NCBI RefSeq assembly: GCF_003073045.1
Contig: NC_037603.1
Span: forward strand, 12,964,192-13,028,191
DNA length: 64,000 nucleotides
Source: Pomacea canaliculata
Taxonomy: Eukaryota; Mollusca; Gastropoda; Architaenioglossa; Ampullariidae
Direction of reading: 5' to 3'
Position 1 is the first letter of the stretch. Every line of letters starts with the position of its first letter. Position numbers and translations under genes: made by a program. The notes under the pieces were generated by a model, which was given only the letters and a program-made list of their open reading frames with translations, was not told the DNA's origin and did no database searches. Positions 49,601-58,804 of this stretch are shown here, piece by piece.

Positions 49601-49981
49601 CTAATATGTTTCTGTCTCCCTCCTCTAACCGTCACTGCCTCTCCCCTTCTGCTAGCCTCTTCTCAGCTTTGTCAAACAGCATGCACGTGTTAAAGTTCTC
49701 TCCGCTTGTCTTCTGCAGGTGAGTATTCCGCCTACTGCCCCAACACCCAGTACCGCACCTGCAGCGACTGCTACCTCAGCCTCCCCACCTGCCGCCATTT
49801 GACGGATGGCATTCATACCCTCCCGCCAGGCCGCCTGGTCTCCCGCGGCTTCGTCTACTGCCTGGACCAGCGGGCTCTAGTCTTCTCCGAGTGTCCCCCC
49901 GGCTTCCTCTTCGTCAGCAACTCAAAGACTTGCGTGCTGAAGGGCACCCTCCCGCTGCTGGAACCGCCGGAAGTCAAATGA
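37472..49981 (+). CDS. Secreted multi-module chitin-binding (CBM14/peritrophin-A) mucin-like protein, 16 coding exons
   Basis: The model encodes about 1,224 residues: a signal peptide, one canonical CBM14 module, then seven A-B module pairs, with a Thr-rich linker after pair four. A modules have the six-Cys CBM14 pattern with YYNCS around C3, 12 residues between C4 and C5 in nearly all, and a GxRxEPxxPC tail. B modules keep C1, C3, C4 and C5 and the GLxxG and FDP landmarks but lack C2 and C6, and carry a C-rich N-terminal extension beginning C(D/E)Y. All internal introns are phase 1 and nearly all exons are multiples of three. Three exons (46310, 47494, 47870) are one base out of register. 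Such proteins bind chitin in peritrophic matrix, cuticle, mucus or shell matrix; which one applies here is unknown. No transmembrane segment or GPI signal is seen at the C-terminus. It could be a single gene or, if the disrupted exons are real lesions, a decaying one. Confidence 0.85.
37776..39996. other. Intron 1 of the chitin-binding gene
   Basis: AT-rich with AC-rich patches at 38515-38600. No additional exon was recognised; exons 1 and 2 are already in phase. Confidence 0.5.
39997..40230 (+). CDS. Chitin-binding exon 2: module A1
   Basis: Six-Cys CBM14 with FYNCS at C3 and ECPYPQLFD after C4. Two extra Cys in the tail (SVPCNPC), the last split across the intron. 234 nt, phase 1 to phase 1. 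Donor gtacgt. Confidence 0.9.
41124..41321 (+). CDS. Chitin-binding exon 3: module B1
   Basis: It starts C-DYTVGC, then CVGLANG at C1 and GQIFDPNSLQC at C5. No C2 or C6. This is the only B module lacking the CxxC pair before C1. Acceptor ctctctttag, donor gtaagt; 198 nt. Confidence 0.9.
41605..41762. repeat. Degenerate minisatellite, unit about 36 bp, four copies
   Basis: Recurring ACTGTCACC and GAATTATTC segments at about 36-bp spacing, with substitutions and small length differences. Confidence 0.65.
41905..42061. repeat. 66-bp repeat copy 1 with (ATT)n tail
   Basis: The block 41905-41970 starts ACTTCGCATGCTAACATCAT. It is followed by about 18 bp of unique sequence and a (TTA)n run at 41988-42061 with two interruptions. 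Confidence 0.75.
42094..42207. repeat. 66-bp repeat copy 2 with (GAT)n tail
   Basis: The block 42094-42159 starts ACTTCGCATGGTAACATCAT and is a diverged direct copy of 41905-41970. It is followed at once by about 17 GAT units. Confidence 0.75.
42214..42432 (+). CDS. Chitin-binding exon 4: module A2
   Basis: Complete A module with HCARYYNCS and ECKYPLLFD and the GTREEPIQPC tail. The acceptor GTGGCAG directly follows the (GAT)n repeat, so it has no pyrimidine tract. Donor gtaatc; 219 nt. Confidence 0.9.
42433..43345. other. Intron 4 of the chitin-binding gene
   Basis: T-rich block at 42640-42850 and a foldback element (42911-43102), then a pyrimidine-rich tract before a good acceptor. Confidence 0.6.
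42911..43102. mobile_element. Foldback/MITE-like element with imperfect inverted arms of about 60 bp
   Basis: The left arm (42911-42967) and right arm (43042-43102) are imperfect reverse complements. Both include GTATGGG, a GAGG(A/G)GAAATT-like block, TTTCTCT and TATATAC. The 74-bp centre is AT-rich with repeated ATGCATT. No coding capacity and no clear target-site duplication, so it could be an old MITE or a local inverted duplication. Confidence 0.55.
43346..43564 (+). CDS. Chitin-binding exon 5: module B2
   Basis: C-DYILGHC, CIPC, then SCLGLPNG at C1, HIVC at C3, LNC at C4 and VFDPQLRTC at C5. No C2 or C6. Acceptor ctgcag, donor gtaagt; 219 nt. Confidence 0.92.
43708..43926 (+). CDS. Chitin-binding exon 6: module A3
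   Basis: LYCAQNPDG, ECSLLYDC, YVSECKYPYL and the RDRREPISPC tail. The acceptor is the least certain of the A modules: tttaaag|ag gives the required phase 1 and a 219-nt exon, but its pyrimidine tract is poor. Confidence 0.85.
44037..44261 (+). CDS. Chitin-binding exon 7: module B3
   Basis: C-DYLGNQC, CTRC, MPSCYGKLNG, YMEC and LIFDMVDRKC. The acceptor ttgcag is good. The donor is weak: g|gttctt at 44262 is the in-phase choice and gives 225 nt, but other sites are possible. Confidence 0.85.
44621..44821 (+). CDS. Chitin-binding exon 8: module A4
   Basis: QFCTNFLQG, NCAQYYDC, ECNYPDLYH and CGGRRVFLDPC. The loop between C3 and C4 is shorter than in the other A modules. Acceptor tttttttgcag, donor gtaagt; 201 nt. 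Confidence 0.9.
45288..45536 (+). CDS. Chitin-binding exon 9: module B4 and start of Ser/Thr linker
   Basis: C-DSYTFC, CPYC, FPTCMGRNG, YYRC, GQC and DLKRC, then a Ser/Thr-rich tail. It ends at a non-canonical GC donor, CCA|GCAAGT, which restores the phase needed by the next exon; 249 nt. Confidence 0.88.
45735..45956 (+). CDS. Chitin-binding exon 10: Thr-rich mucin-like linker
   Basis: The acceptor ttttttccag and donor gtaagt bracket 222 nt with one fully open frame in phase. It contains no ATG. More than half of the 74 residues are Thr, mostly ACA/ACG codons, with interspersed Pro, Ala, Lys and Arg, suiting dense O-glycosylation. A rival frame is Asn-rich but does not match the phase of the neighbours. 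Confidence 0.85.
46310..46520 (+). CDS. Chitin-binding exon 11: module A5, one base out of register
   Basis: The 5' half reads STCAKDPGFVAP and NCAQYYNCSAQ in the incoming frame. The 3' half reads YVSECRIGFLFDAG and HRYEPLQAC in the frame shifted by one. Both halves match A modules and both splice sites are good. The exon is 211 nt, one more than a multiple of three; the change falls in the C3-C4 loop near a run of five C. Confidence 0.8.
46521..47042. other. Intron 11 of the chitin-binding gene, with (CAT)n/(CAG)n repeat
   Basis: It includes a compound CAT/CAG microsatellite at about 46532-46630 with about 15 CAG units in a row. The rest is unremarkable. Confidence 0.8.
47043..47276 (+). 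CDS. Chitin-binding exon 12: module B5
   Basis: C-DYKMQHC, CTPC, FPTCAGRTDG, YIRC, FEC and FMDPLHKVC. No C2 or C6. Acceptor attgcag, donor gtaagt; 234 nt, intact. Confidence 0.92.
47494..47693 (+). CDS. Chitin-binding exon 13: module A6, one base out of register
   Basis: The 5' half reads VHFCSLYTNIL and RHCARYLLCRG in the incoming frame. The 3' half reads GECSYPNLFSNG and GSRYEPKAPC in another. The exon is 200 nt, one short of a multiple of three, and the change lies in the C3-C4 loop near a run of five G. Splice sites are good. The C4-C5 spacing is 10, not 12. Confidence 0.8.
47870..48098 (+). CDS. Chitin-binding exon 14: module B6, one base out of register
   Basis: The incoming frame gives C-EYASMREC. 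The remainder, SCPTCEERFPSCQGLPDG through LFDPISLKC, is in the frame shifted by one. Length 229 nt, one more than a multiple of three, with the change between the second and third Cys. Splice sites are good. Confidence 0.8.
48682..48753 (+). tRNA. tRNA-Ala(TGC)
   Basis: A complete 72-nt cloverleaf. The acceptor stem GGGGATG pairs with CATCTCC; the anticodon stem TTCGC/GTGAA encloses loop TTTGCAT with anticodon TGC at 48714-48716. The B box reads GGTTCGATCC and the discriminator is A. A T run follows from about 48755, a good pol III stop. No CCA is encoded, as expected for a eukaryote. No mismatches are visible, so it is probably functional. It lies in the sense direction in an intron of the chitin-binding gene. 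Confidence 0.96.
49025..49099 (-). repeat. tRNA-derived SINE head
   Basis: On the minus strand CAGCTGGCGCAGCAATGAGC gives an A box and GGGTTCACATC a B box at tRNA-like spacing. The cloverleaf is degenerate and no clean anticodon arm forms, so it is a SINE or old tRNA pseudogene. Confidence 0.5.
49315..49563 (+). CDS. Chitin-binding exon 15: module A7
   Basis: KFCGQYPGAVVADP, HCARYYNCS, LSECRYPALFN and AGCGSSKQPIHQC. Complete six-Cys module plus the junction Cys; 249 nt, donor gtaaga. Confidence 0.92.
49719..49981 (+). CDS. Chitin-binding exon 16: module B7 and C-terminus
   Basis: C-EYSAYC, CSDC, LPTCRHLTDG, FVYC, SEC and SKTC, then a short tail ending EPPEVK and TGA at 49979. No C2 or C6, and no hydrophobic tail, so the product is probably released rather than anchored. 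Confidence 0.92.
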
Positions 49982-50544
49982 CTAGAGGGACAAAACTCCA
50001 GCTGGGGAGCCCGCGGAAACAATTTGTTGAAAAGTTCTTCCAACCCGGTGATAAACTTTCTTTAACGAAGAAAATCTTTCGTGGGATGATCGATCCCTGA
50101 AAGAGTAAAAATGACACAAAAGAGAAAAAAAAAAGACACACGAGATTGTTCCATTCGCCACTGAAGAATGTAGTCTTTCTGCATGACACAACGGTTTTCA
50201 CCAGCTGAAAGTAAGCGAATCTGAACAAAACTCGAACCTCAGCTCTTCAGGAACAAAGTGTTTACAGCGAACATTACTCTCTACTCATTCGTGCCATAAG
50301 ATAAATCTTCAACATGGTGTCCATTGAAGGAAAAGATGAAGAAATTGAAAGAATGAAGAGTCTTTGGTCTGCTCGGACTTTGCCGATGTGCAAGACAACA
50401 GAAGTTGTCAAACATTGGTGTGGCCTCTTTGTGGTCAACGGAGCTCGGATGCTCTTATACAATATACTGAAAGTGAACCTCCTTGTTACTTCCTGGTGAT
50501 TGGGCCTGGTGGCTCATAACACTTGTGATGGTAACCTTTAAAAA

Positions 50545-50565
50545 AATAAACAAAGCTGGAATAAA
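50545..50565 (+). terminator. Two candidate polyadenylation signals of the chitin-binding gene
   Basis: AATAAA occurs at 50545 and at 50560, about 570 nt after the stop codon. Confidence 0.4.
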
Positions 50566-53500
50566 ATTGTGGAATCGGGACGCTTGAAGAGTTGAGCTGG
50601 TACACCTGCTGTGCATTCTTTTGTACAAGAAGGACTTTTATGGCTTTTGTCTTTGAAAGCTGGGATAGGTGTGGAGGAATTCAGACTAAAGATTTTCTTC
50701 CTTTCCAGTCCTCTTATTTTCCAGAAGCCTATTGACGGCAAAGGTCAAGTGAAGACTAAGTTGTAACGCAGGTCTTGTCCTGAAGACTTATTGTCCAATG
50801 CTTTACATTTTCTGAAAGACTTCGCCAATAAGTTTGACGAACATAGACACATATTTGAAAGTTTCAAGGACTATTACCCCGTCTACCGATTCTTTGGAGA
50901 TGTATGAGGAGTACAAAGGAACACTGCCCAAGCCAGTCTGCTTCCAGTACAGCAAGCCAGTGGCTTTCCGGTCAAGTAATGCTTCAAACCACAGTGTCTT
51001 TCTGTGTTCCACTAGCATCAACATTAAGGGGGTGGGCAGCAACTCTGCTTTATCCTGGCCCCAGTCATAAGAATTCGACAAAAAAATCAGAAATTTCCGT
51101 TCCTTTCAATGTTCACTAGTAATTTATTTTCAATCAGTTAGAAACGAAGGGAGACGAGGATGTAGTACAGCCTGTGAGGAAGTAAGAGTTTTATTTATTT
51201 GATGATCAACTGAAGTAACTTGAGTTCTTTTATTTAAATCTGTTATGGATGTAGTCTTGGTGTCAAATTGAAGTCTTCCCGAGCTTTTCCATCCAAATAT
51301 TAAAAAGAAAGAGGAAAAAAACATCTGGGTGTCATTTGCTGTATGCAGCTTGTTGAATATAGCCATTACATATTTGTTAAAGAAATATGTTGTACACAAA
51401 AGAAATGGAGGTAAGTGGTCTCTTAGAAACTAATCTAGTATGGGAGTAGTTTTTATGCTTGTATGCGTGCGTGTCTGTGTGACGTGTGTACATGTTCTCA
51501 CGTTTTTCTTCTGAAAAAAACAAGTTCTCATTAGTTTTCCCTGAAAGTACTTGCTCTCATGTTTGCTCTTCCTAAAAGAACACATCATCTTGACATTATT
51601 CTTTAAAAGGAACATGTTTTTCACAATAATATTCGTCCCCACCTTTTTTTAGAAGCTAACACAAACTGCTATATGTGTATACAAAAATCATTCATCAGAG
51701 TAAAGTGCTCGTGAGTAATATCCAAGTTAGTTGGGGTTTTTCTAAGGAACAGAGCTGTTACTGTACTAGCGAGTTTCTAGTCATAAATAATAATAATAAT
51801 GTTCGCTTAAAATTACTATTTCTCGAAATGTCTGTGACCATACACCTACAAACATAATCACTTACAGAAAAAGGTCAGAATGAGACATGGATATGTTTAA
51901 ATTATAAAGACCTCAACAAATGGGAGACCTGGGAGCATAAAATAATTAGAAGTTTTATCTCTTTGCATTGAAACGTAGCTTAATAATAATAAAAAAAACC
52001 AAGATGTGAAAAGCACACACACATACAAAAACAAAAAAAAATTAACCACACGAATTAAGACGTTGGTACGATACAGTTAACATGCATCGATAACCAGTAA
52101 ACAACTACCTACTGAATTTACATTATTTTTGCTACATAATAAATACTATACCACAGCAAAGTAAATTAGATCAGGGAGGTGTATGGTAATGGCTCAGTAT
52201 TAACCCCACCCCTACTCCACATCGTGCGATCTAAGTATTTATTAAATATAATCAAGCATAAGCTTATCTACATAGTTGTAATCTCCCTTATCTACATCAC
52301 ATTCTTACAGCGATTGTTTCCTGGCGGGAATAAACAACAAAAACGAGAATTGGTGTTTGTGAACGTGATGTTTATAGTAGGAAACTGGTTGTATGAGCGG
52401 CCAATGGCTGTTTTTAAATATAATTGTAGTTTTTTTTAAATATTGTTCCCTTACAGTTAATAATAACAACTAAATACAATGATTCCTTATACAACACAGA
52501 ATTATACCTCACTTTATTTTAGGACATGGATACTGATGCTCAAGATATATTTATTTGAAGAGTCAAACTTCTTAAACTTGATGCTAATCCTCGTCTACTA
52601 TTTGTTTTTACCGCAATATAATTATATTTTATGTACTCCTTTACATGCATTTTTCCATGGTATACAGTTTCAAGTGTTAAAGGACCCCCAAGTAAGAGCA
52701 CTTTCCCTTCCAAAATAAACAACAACATATACAGCATCAACAATGTGTGTTTCCTAAAATTCATTACTGATCATTGAACACGTTTGAGGAACAACTTCCA
52801 CGTTCATGGGCGACAGTGAGACGCAGAAAACAAATTAAAGATAACGGATCAAGCACGTGCCACCTTTGATCGATGACAACACCTGGGCAAAGGTGTGCTG
52901 CACACAGGTTTTCTTCTCAAGTGGAAGATTGTAAGACCACGTGGGACAGCAAAGCGGAGTGTAGAGGGCTTAATATATCTGAGCAGCGCTCATGTTCCCC
53001 ATCTGTCGCAAAGAACGAACAAGCTTGCTGCTTCCTAGGAGCTTGTACATATCGGCAAAGAAACCTCGTGAAATCACGAATAGAACGAGTTTTAACTGGG
53101 AAGTTGATGAATATTAAAGAATCAGGTAAAGAAGGCTGGTCTAAAAGGCAGAGACATAAATCACGACTATAATTATTAATGTATACGTCTTGCAGGTTGA
53201 CTTTGAACCTCTGTGTTCGATTATAATACACTCATAGCATAATTATAGGTCAATGTCGTAACCTCATAATGATAATGATGATTATGACGATGCCAAACAA
53301 GAAACATTTTTGAAAACACCACTAGTGACTGAGATTCTGTGGACATTAAGCGAATTGAGTACAACTACAGACTCGTGGGTCACTTTAAAAAATGCATTAT
53401 GGTCCAGACTGGCAAACAGACAAATACCGACCAGCATGAACAAAGATAGAGGACACACGGACTGACACACAGTCAAGTCGATCGCTTATCCGTCCACCCC

Positions 53501-54005
53501 AGTCTCAAAATGTAGCACACACTTGTGAATCTTCCTTGCACGTGCCTGGGTTATCTTCGACAAGTGGGCTACCATAAAATGAGTTGGAATGAGGCTACAC
53601 TGCTCAGGTGAAAACATTACTTACTATGAAACATACTACTGGGTCGTGGTCTACTCTGTAAGATATTTCACAATACATGAACACATATGTCAGCTTGTTC
53701 TTTTTCCTCAAGTAAAGCCAAGTACTCCAGTACCATATGACTCCTTCGTGATGATCGAATCTAAGGCTTTGTCCAATAACTAATAAAATTGAAAAATATA
53801 GTGTTCATTATCTCAAAATACTTATTTGTAAATTATAGAGGTCGCTCAGTTTTTACTTCTTTCTATCGCTTTGTTTGCTCGTTTCTGAAGGTGGCACCGC
53901 TGGTCTCCAGAGCTAAATGATCGCACCTCCTCAATAATGTATTTCTATTATAAGGGCTAAATCGGTTAGACATCCTTTTGATTCTTTATCTTCCCCGAAG
54001 AAACA
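50566..54005. other. Intergenic region between the convergent chitin-binding and reductase genes
   Basis: AT-rich, no recognised gene. Short open frames (for example 52873-53172) have no known resemblance. Confidence 0.45.
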
Positions 54006-54148
54006 TCATTTAGGAATGGCAACTGCGATCATTTTCTTGTCGTAGGTCTTGGAAGTCAGGCAGGACAACATGAACTTGACGAGGTCAGCGCGTGGCAAGG
54101 AACTGGCGCCGTCCACAAACTGGCCCTCGCGTGTGATGATCTCCTTGC
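54006..54148 (-). CDS. Reductase A exon 4 (C-terminus)
   Basis: Acceptor gtgcag|gc, phase 1. Encodes KEIITREGQFVDGASSL, PRADLVKFMLSCL and the stop TGA. Has no internal start, so only splicing reveals it. Confidence 0.85.
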
Positions 54149-57100
54149 CTGCACACAGAACGACGTCACCAATTGTCACATAGTGACGTCACCAACCGTC
54201 GCACAATGACATCATGTATACGCAAGGCATAAAATATTTAGGACAAAAAGTAAACAATGGGCTTGAAATAATATTGATGTTACTATAAAGTATGTACGTA
54301 AAACAATAAAACACCAGTTACCTAGAATTCGTCAACAACCTACAGTATTTTAAAGCACAACAGTTCTAGTGATACTGACAAGCATCGGAGAGATAAAATA
54401 CAAAAATAAATAAATAAAAATAAACAGATTATAACCAATGCTTACCAGACAGCGGGTTGTTGTTGAGTCCTGGAGGTCGGACTACTGTATAGTTGATGTC
54501 GCTGCACTTTTCTTGAAGAAAATTTTCCATCTCCGCCATGTTTGCCAAAATATTACGCAAGAAGGTGGGCTTCAGGAACCACGTGATGATTCGAGGCAGA
54601 CCTGGTTCATCTGTTATCAGCAATCACCATCATATTCAGCCTTAGCGGCAGCATTAACATCATCTTTCACTCTTCCAAACAATAAATAAGTAAATACATT
54701 TTCTCCTTGTCCCAGCTTCTCCTCCTTTCGCTCTATAACATCTCAGGTGTACTTGTGAGAATAATAAAAGGAATCGATTGGTCTACAAATACGACTGAGG
54801 CTCACACCTTTTGCGCCCCAGGATGACATGCAGATGAGTTTCTTGACACGTGCATCGCGCATGGCGCCCGTGATGGCTGCTATAGAGTCTGTGTAGAGAG
54901 TGCACGGCGTCCAGATGCCTGCTTGTCCTCCCAGGCAGACACGATGCCATCAACACCCTTCAGAGGGCCCACCAGGTCCTCTTGCTTCGTCACATCAACT
55001 TTGTGCACCTGGACAAACAGATCATGATGGTATCTCAGCTACTGATACGACAACAATGACGATGAGGACGATGAGGTCGATGAAGATGATGATGACGTAG
55101 CCTTTACCGAATTTCACGTGCAGTTTAAAATCCCACGATTCTATGGGTACTTGTTTAATTTCTTAGAGCATTTCAATCGGCATTGTCACCATCACCATCA
55201 CAAAAATTAGCAAAATTTTTAATCTTCTCAAAGACATAATTTTGTCTTCGAGTGCTGTCTTAAAGCATTATTATATTAGAAGCATTTAGACATTAAGACA
55301 TGCATGCAAGCCACAAGGTCTCCAAATTCTTTTATCAAAACCTAACAGTGTGTATGTGTGTGTGTTTTCGTTCTTCAGATATATCAAGATCCGTTATTAA
55401 ATCCAATCGATCCAACCAGATCACTCTTGTCGACAGCTGCACATGACAGTGATGAAGTGGCCTTGCGCTAATCCCAGGGTAACTCCTGTCACCAGCAGAT
55501 AAATCAACGGTCTGAGGAAACCATCTTGGTAAGCATCTTGTGAACACATTCGATCACCACCCACTGCTACTTGTAGACCTTGAACTCTACAGAAAACTGA
55601 TGCAAAAATAGCTCATTCTGCAACATTTGTACCCTCCCCTTGTTATGCGATACACAACGACCTGTTATAGTTATAATTGTAAGTTTTCAGGCTGTTATGT
55701 TGTAGATTTTCAGATTAGCTTCCAAAAATGAATTGTTTAAAATGGATGGAGGTCTTTAAAAGTGGCTTATGAACTAGTCCTCTTTAAATCAACTTTAGTT
55801 TCTGTTCATATAGCTATACTTACAAGGTAGTTTTATCTCCATGACTACGGATTCTGGTATACCCTTAAGCCAGTAGAAAGTAACCAGCTGTGCTCTCAGA
55901 TATCAGCTACAAGCAAGGGTTTGTTTGCTCGATGTAATGATTAAAGTGACACGCTCAGTCGATCGTTACTACCTCCAGCACAACCTAAAATTAAATATTC
56001 CAACCGGATATGTGACAAAGATTACACAGCCATGTGGCCGGGTAGTGTGTGCTACCAACATCTGCATGATCTTTCCTCTTCTAGCATTAGTTATGAGTAC
56101 AAAAAACTTTCTTAATTACCTCAACATACAAAACAGTTTAAAATGCCAGATACAGCCACAAACACGGTCACACCATGACAAATAAAGAAACATTTTTACA
56201 ATGAGTTTTTCATGCACACAGCTTCTCGTAGGCGACCTTTGCACGGTGACAAGGAGACAACACAAGCAATTTATAATCTGCACATTTCCTGATATATACA
56301 TATGCACAAACATTTCTCTAAATATACATTTTCTATATATATATATTAGATCCTAGGTTTTGTTTATCCTTTGTCCCTTTAGCCACTCTACAGACGGAGT
56401 TGTACATTTGATGAACGAGTCTGTTTCGCGCAGTATTTTATTTAGAGAAAGAAATTTCCCTGAGGATTTGCTAAAGCGAAAACTATTAGCACACGAGTGC
56501 AAACAGACAAAAATACCTTCAGAGCTCACCCAACACTATAATTATGTGGCTTCGGGAGCACAAGCTGCAAGATTGCTGGTTATTGAAACAAAAGGAGAAA
56601 AGGGCTGTGTCCTAAGAGTAAACAATCGATATAGAATGAGGAATGTAAAGCATATTTTTCGGTGGTGAGTTCCACTGTTGACAGAGATAATGACAGAGGC
56701 AATAGACTGCCCTCACCCCACCCACCAGTTACTTGCCATCCCGACCGCTGTATCCATTCTACTATTAATAAAAATTCATATTTTTTTTAAAGTATTGACA
56801 GGGGGATGGATCCCACCAACAAAGACTTAAGATTTGAGTGTGTGTGGATTGTGTGTGTATCTATACAAAATTGCCCTCTGGGACAAATAAAAAGTCTTAT
56901 CTTATGTATATATACTGTAATCCTATGTGTCTCTCTGTATGTGCTTGTGCATCGTGCTTGAGCTTTTCTGGGAATAAAAATTCTTAATTCTTAATTATTT
57001 TCTCTAAGTTTCTAACACAACGAATTAATAAGACAAGAAAAAGCAAAGTGTATAATGCAGATTCTCTCCATCCATCTCTCCCTTTCACACATGTATATTA

Positions 57101-57424
57101 AGCACGGGAATATTACACAATATTCTTTATCAATTATTTGATGCAAAGGCTTGTGAACAACTAGCCAGTAATTTACAAGATGTTCGGTATTTTTAGAAGA
57201 AATCAGTTATCTTCAGATTTGTCATGTGACAAGCCCCAACGTATTTCAAAAGAAGGGGAGAATAAAAACACAGGTGGCCTGACCTTCAGTTTGTCGTGCT
57301 TCACCAGCGTCGCCAACTTTTCTGGGTCGCGAACCAAAGCCACGACATCGTATCCAAGTTCGAGGGCTTGTTTGACAACCTCCACACCTGTGGGACCCGT
57401 CGCCCCTAGTACAGCTACCTTCAT
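54006..57424 (-). CDS. NAD(P)-binding reductase, BLVRB/NmrA-like, copy A (one frame disruption)
   Basis: Four exons on the minus strand: 57284-57424, 54808-55008, 54446-54610, 54006-54148, about 216 residues. The protein starts MKVAVLGATGPTG, the glycine-rich Rossmann loop GxxGxxG, and continues with ALVRDPEKL, ARVKKLICMSSWGAK, DINYTVVRPPGL and a C-terminal YDKKMIAVAIPK. This is the NAD(P)H-binding fold of flavin reductase/biliverdin reductase B and relatives; soluble and cytosolic, substrate unknown. I chose the ATG at 57424 over one ten codons earlier because it matches copy B and the family start. Exon 2 is one base short of the length shared with copy B, so the frame breaks in the middle of the Rossmann fold. 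This is an assembly error or a recently damaged gene. Confidence 0.82.
54161..54216. repeat. 23-bp tandem duplication with CRE-like GACGTCAC sites
   Basis: GACGTCACCAA occurs at 54162 and 54185, followed by a related GACATCATG at 54208. The middle copy forms a perfect TGACGTCA palindrome at 54184-54191. It lies within 15 bp of exon 4, in the intron. Confidence 0.75.
54446..54610 (-). CDS. Reductase A exon 3
   Basis: Acceptor aacag|at and donor g|gtaagc, phase 1 to phase 1, 165 nt. Encodes DEPGLPRIITWFLKP, MAEMENFLQEKC and DINYTVVRPPGL. Confidence 0.88.
54808..55008 (-). CDS. Reductase A exon 2, one base out of register
   Basis: Starts VHKVDVTKQEDLVGPL in the incoming frame and ends CTLYTDSIAAITGAMRDA and VKKLICMSSWGAK in another. 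Length 201 nt, where phase 0 to phase 1 needs 3n+1, as in copy B (208 nt). The change lies near GIVSA/CLGGQ. Confidence 0.8.
55009..57283. other. Intron 1 of reductase A
   Basis: AT-rich with short TA and GAT/GAC repeats (55040-55095, 56330-56345). No nested gene recognised. Confidence 0.5.
57284..57424 (-). CDS. Reductase A exon 1: Rossmann loop
   Basis: 47 codons from MKVAVLGATGPTG to KHDKLK. Donor aag|gtcagg, phase 0. Identical in length and boundary to exon 1 of copy B. Confidence 0.9.
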
Positions 57425-57521
57425 CTTGATCTCACCTGCCAACTTGCTCTTCAATCAAACTCGATCTTTGCCTTGTATGCGATAAACACCTTCTCCTGCC
57501 TTCAGCTACCGACTGCATCGA

Positions 57522-57529
57522 CTTATATG
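57522..57529 (-). promoter_or_regulatory. Candidate TATA box of reductase A
   Basis: CATATAAG on the minus strand, about 100 bp upstream of the ATG and next to GC-rich sequence. Confidence 0.35.
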
Positions 57530-58804
57530 CGCGCCAAGCAAGATCGTCTGCTTCTGTTACCTCTGACCTTGCACGAGGCCAACTGAGAGGATGCGCGCGC
57601 ATTCACACTGTGACCTTTGTTGAAGAATGGCCGCGCCATGCTACACAAGGAAGACGTGTGCCGTGTGGGCCCCAGTGAAGGGCTCGTGAGCTCGCGCACG
57701 TCAGCATAGGTTTAAAAAAAAAAATTGAGACAACCTGACTACAGTCGCGAAGCCTCATCTACGCAGTTGCGAGGGCAACTAACTCGAGTTTCAAGACGAA
57801 GGGCGCGCACTGAACAATTTTGTTTACTTGTTTGTCTGCTCATGGGCCAACTCCTTTTAGAAGCTGTGATTTTTGTCACGAAATGAGCATTACTGCGAAA
57901 AGATTATTAAAAAACTAACGATCTGTGTCTGCATCTCATTATATATATATAATAGTAAATATAGGTACATAATACAGAGTGAGGCGATATTTGTGGTTTT
58001 GTATGGAACTTTAAGCAAAATCCACATTTGTCCAATCCTCATCAGATTTGGCAGGAATTAATATTCTTTTTGTCTACTGGTCTATCGTAGGCTGTTTTCT
58101 TGGTGTACTTGCTCCGGATATAACTGAAATAAGAAAAATCTAGAAATTTCAACATAGGTATATGAAATAGGCAGTGCAAATTTTGGCAACTTTTTAAGTT
58201 GAGAAAGTACACTATAAGAAAGCAGAAAGCCAGGATAGGGGTGAACGAAGTGCGATCGAGGGAAGGCGTGAGCACTTCTGTTTCCGAACATGAGATGTCA
58301 ACTAGTGTATATATCATGTCTAAAGGAATTGCATGGTCATCATTCATGTAGTGTTGCCTCTAGAAGTTTAATTACAAATTAAAAACTGTTTTAACTTTCT
58401 GTGTGTTACTTTCACAGTGAAATATTAATTGTTACATCTATTCTGTACATGTGTTGTTATGTCTTCTTTTCCTTGTTCTTTTTGCCTCCAGTGGAGTATA
58501 GTGCCGGAACTAAACACAGCGGACCGGGTTCTGAGGCGTCCCTCCTAAAGAGGAATCTTCCTGTCCAGGCTCTCGTTGTAGTAGTGTTGTAGTTGCAGTT
58601 TATGTAGCATGGTTTTTATGGAGTGGGGTTGGTAGCCACACGCCCTACCATCCTCCTTCATCCAGACTTAATTGGACAGGTTGCCCGGGGGTTTTCCAAG
58701 CAGAGGTATGTTGTTATGTGTATACATATTTGTTAATATGTTTCTTTTGTTTGCCTGTTTTGAGTCTATGTTCAGGTATCTGTGCTTTACTTTGTTTTGT
58801 GCCT

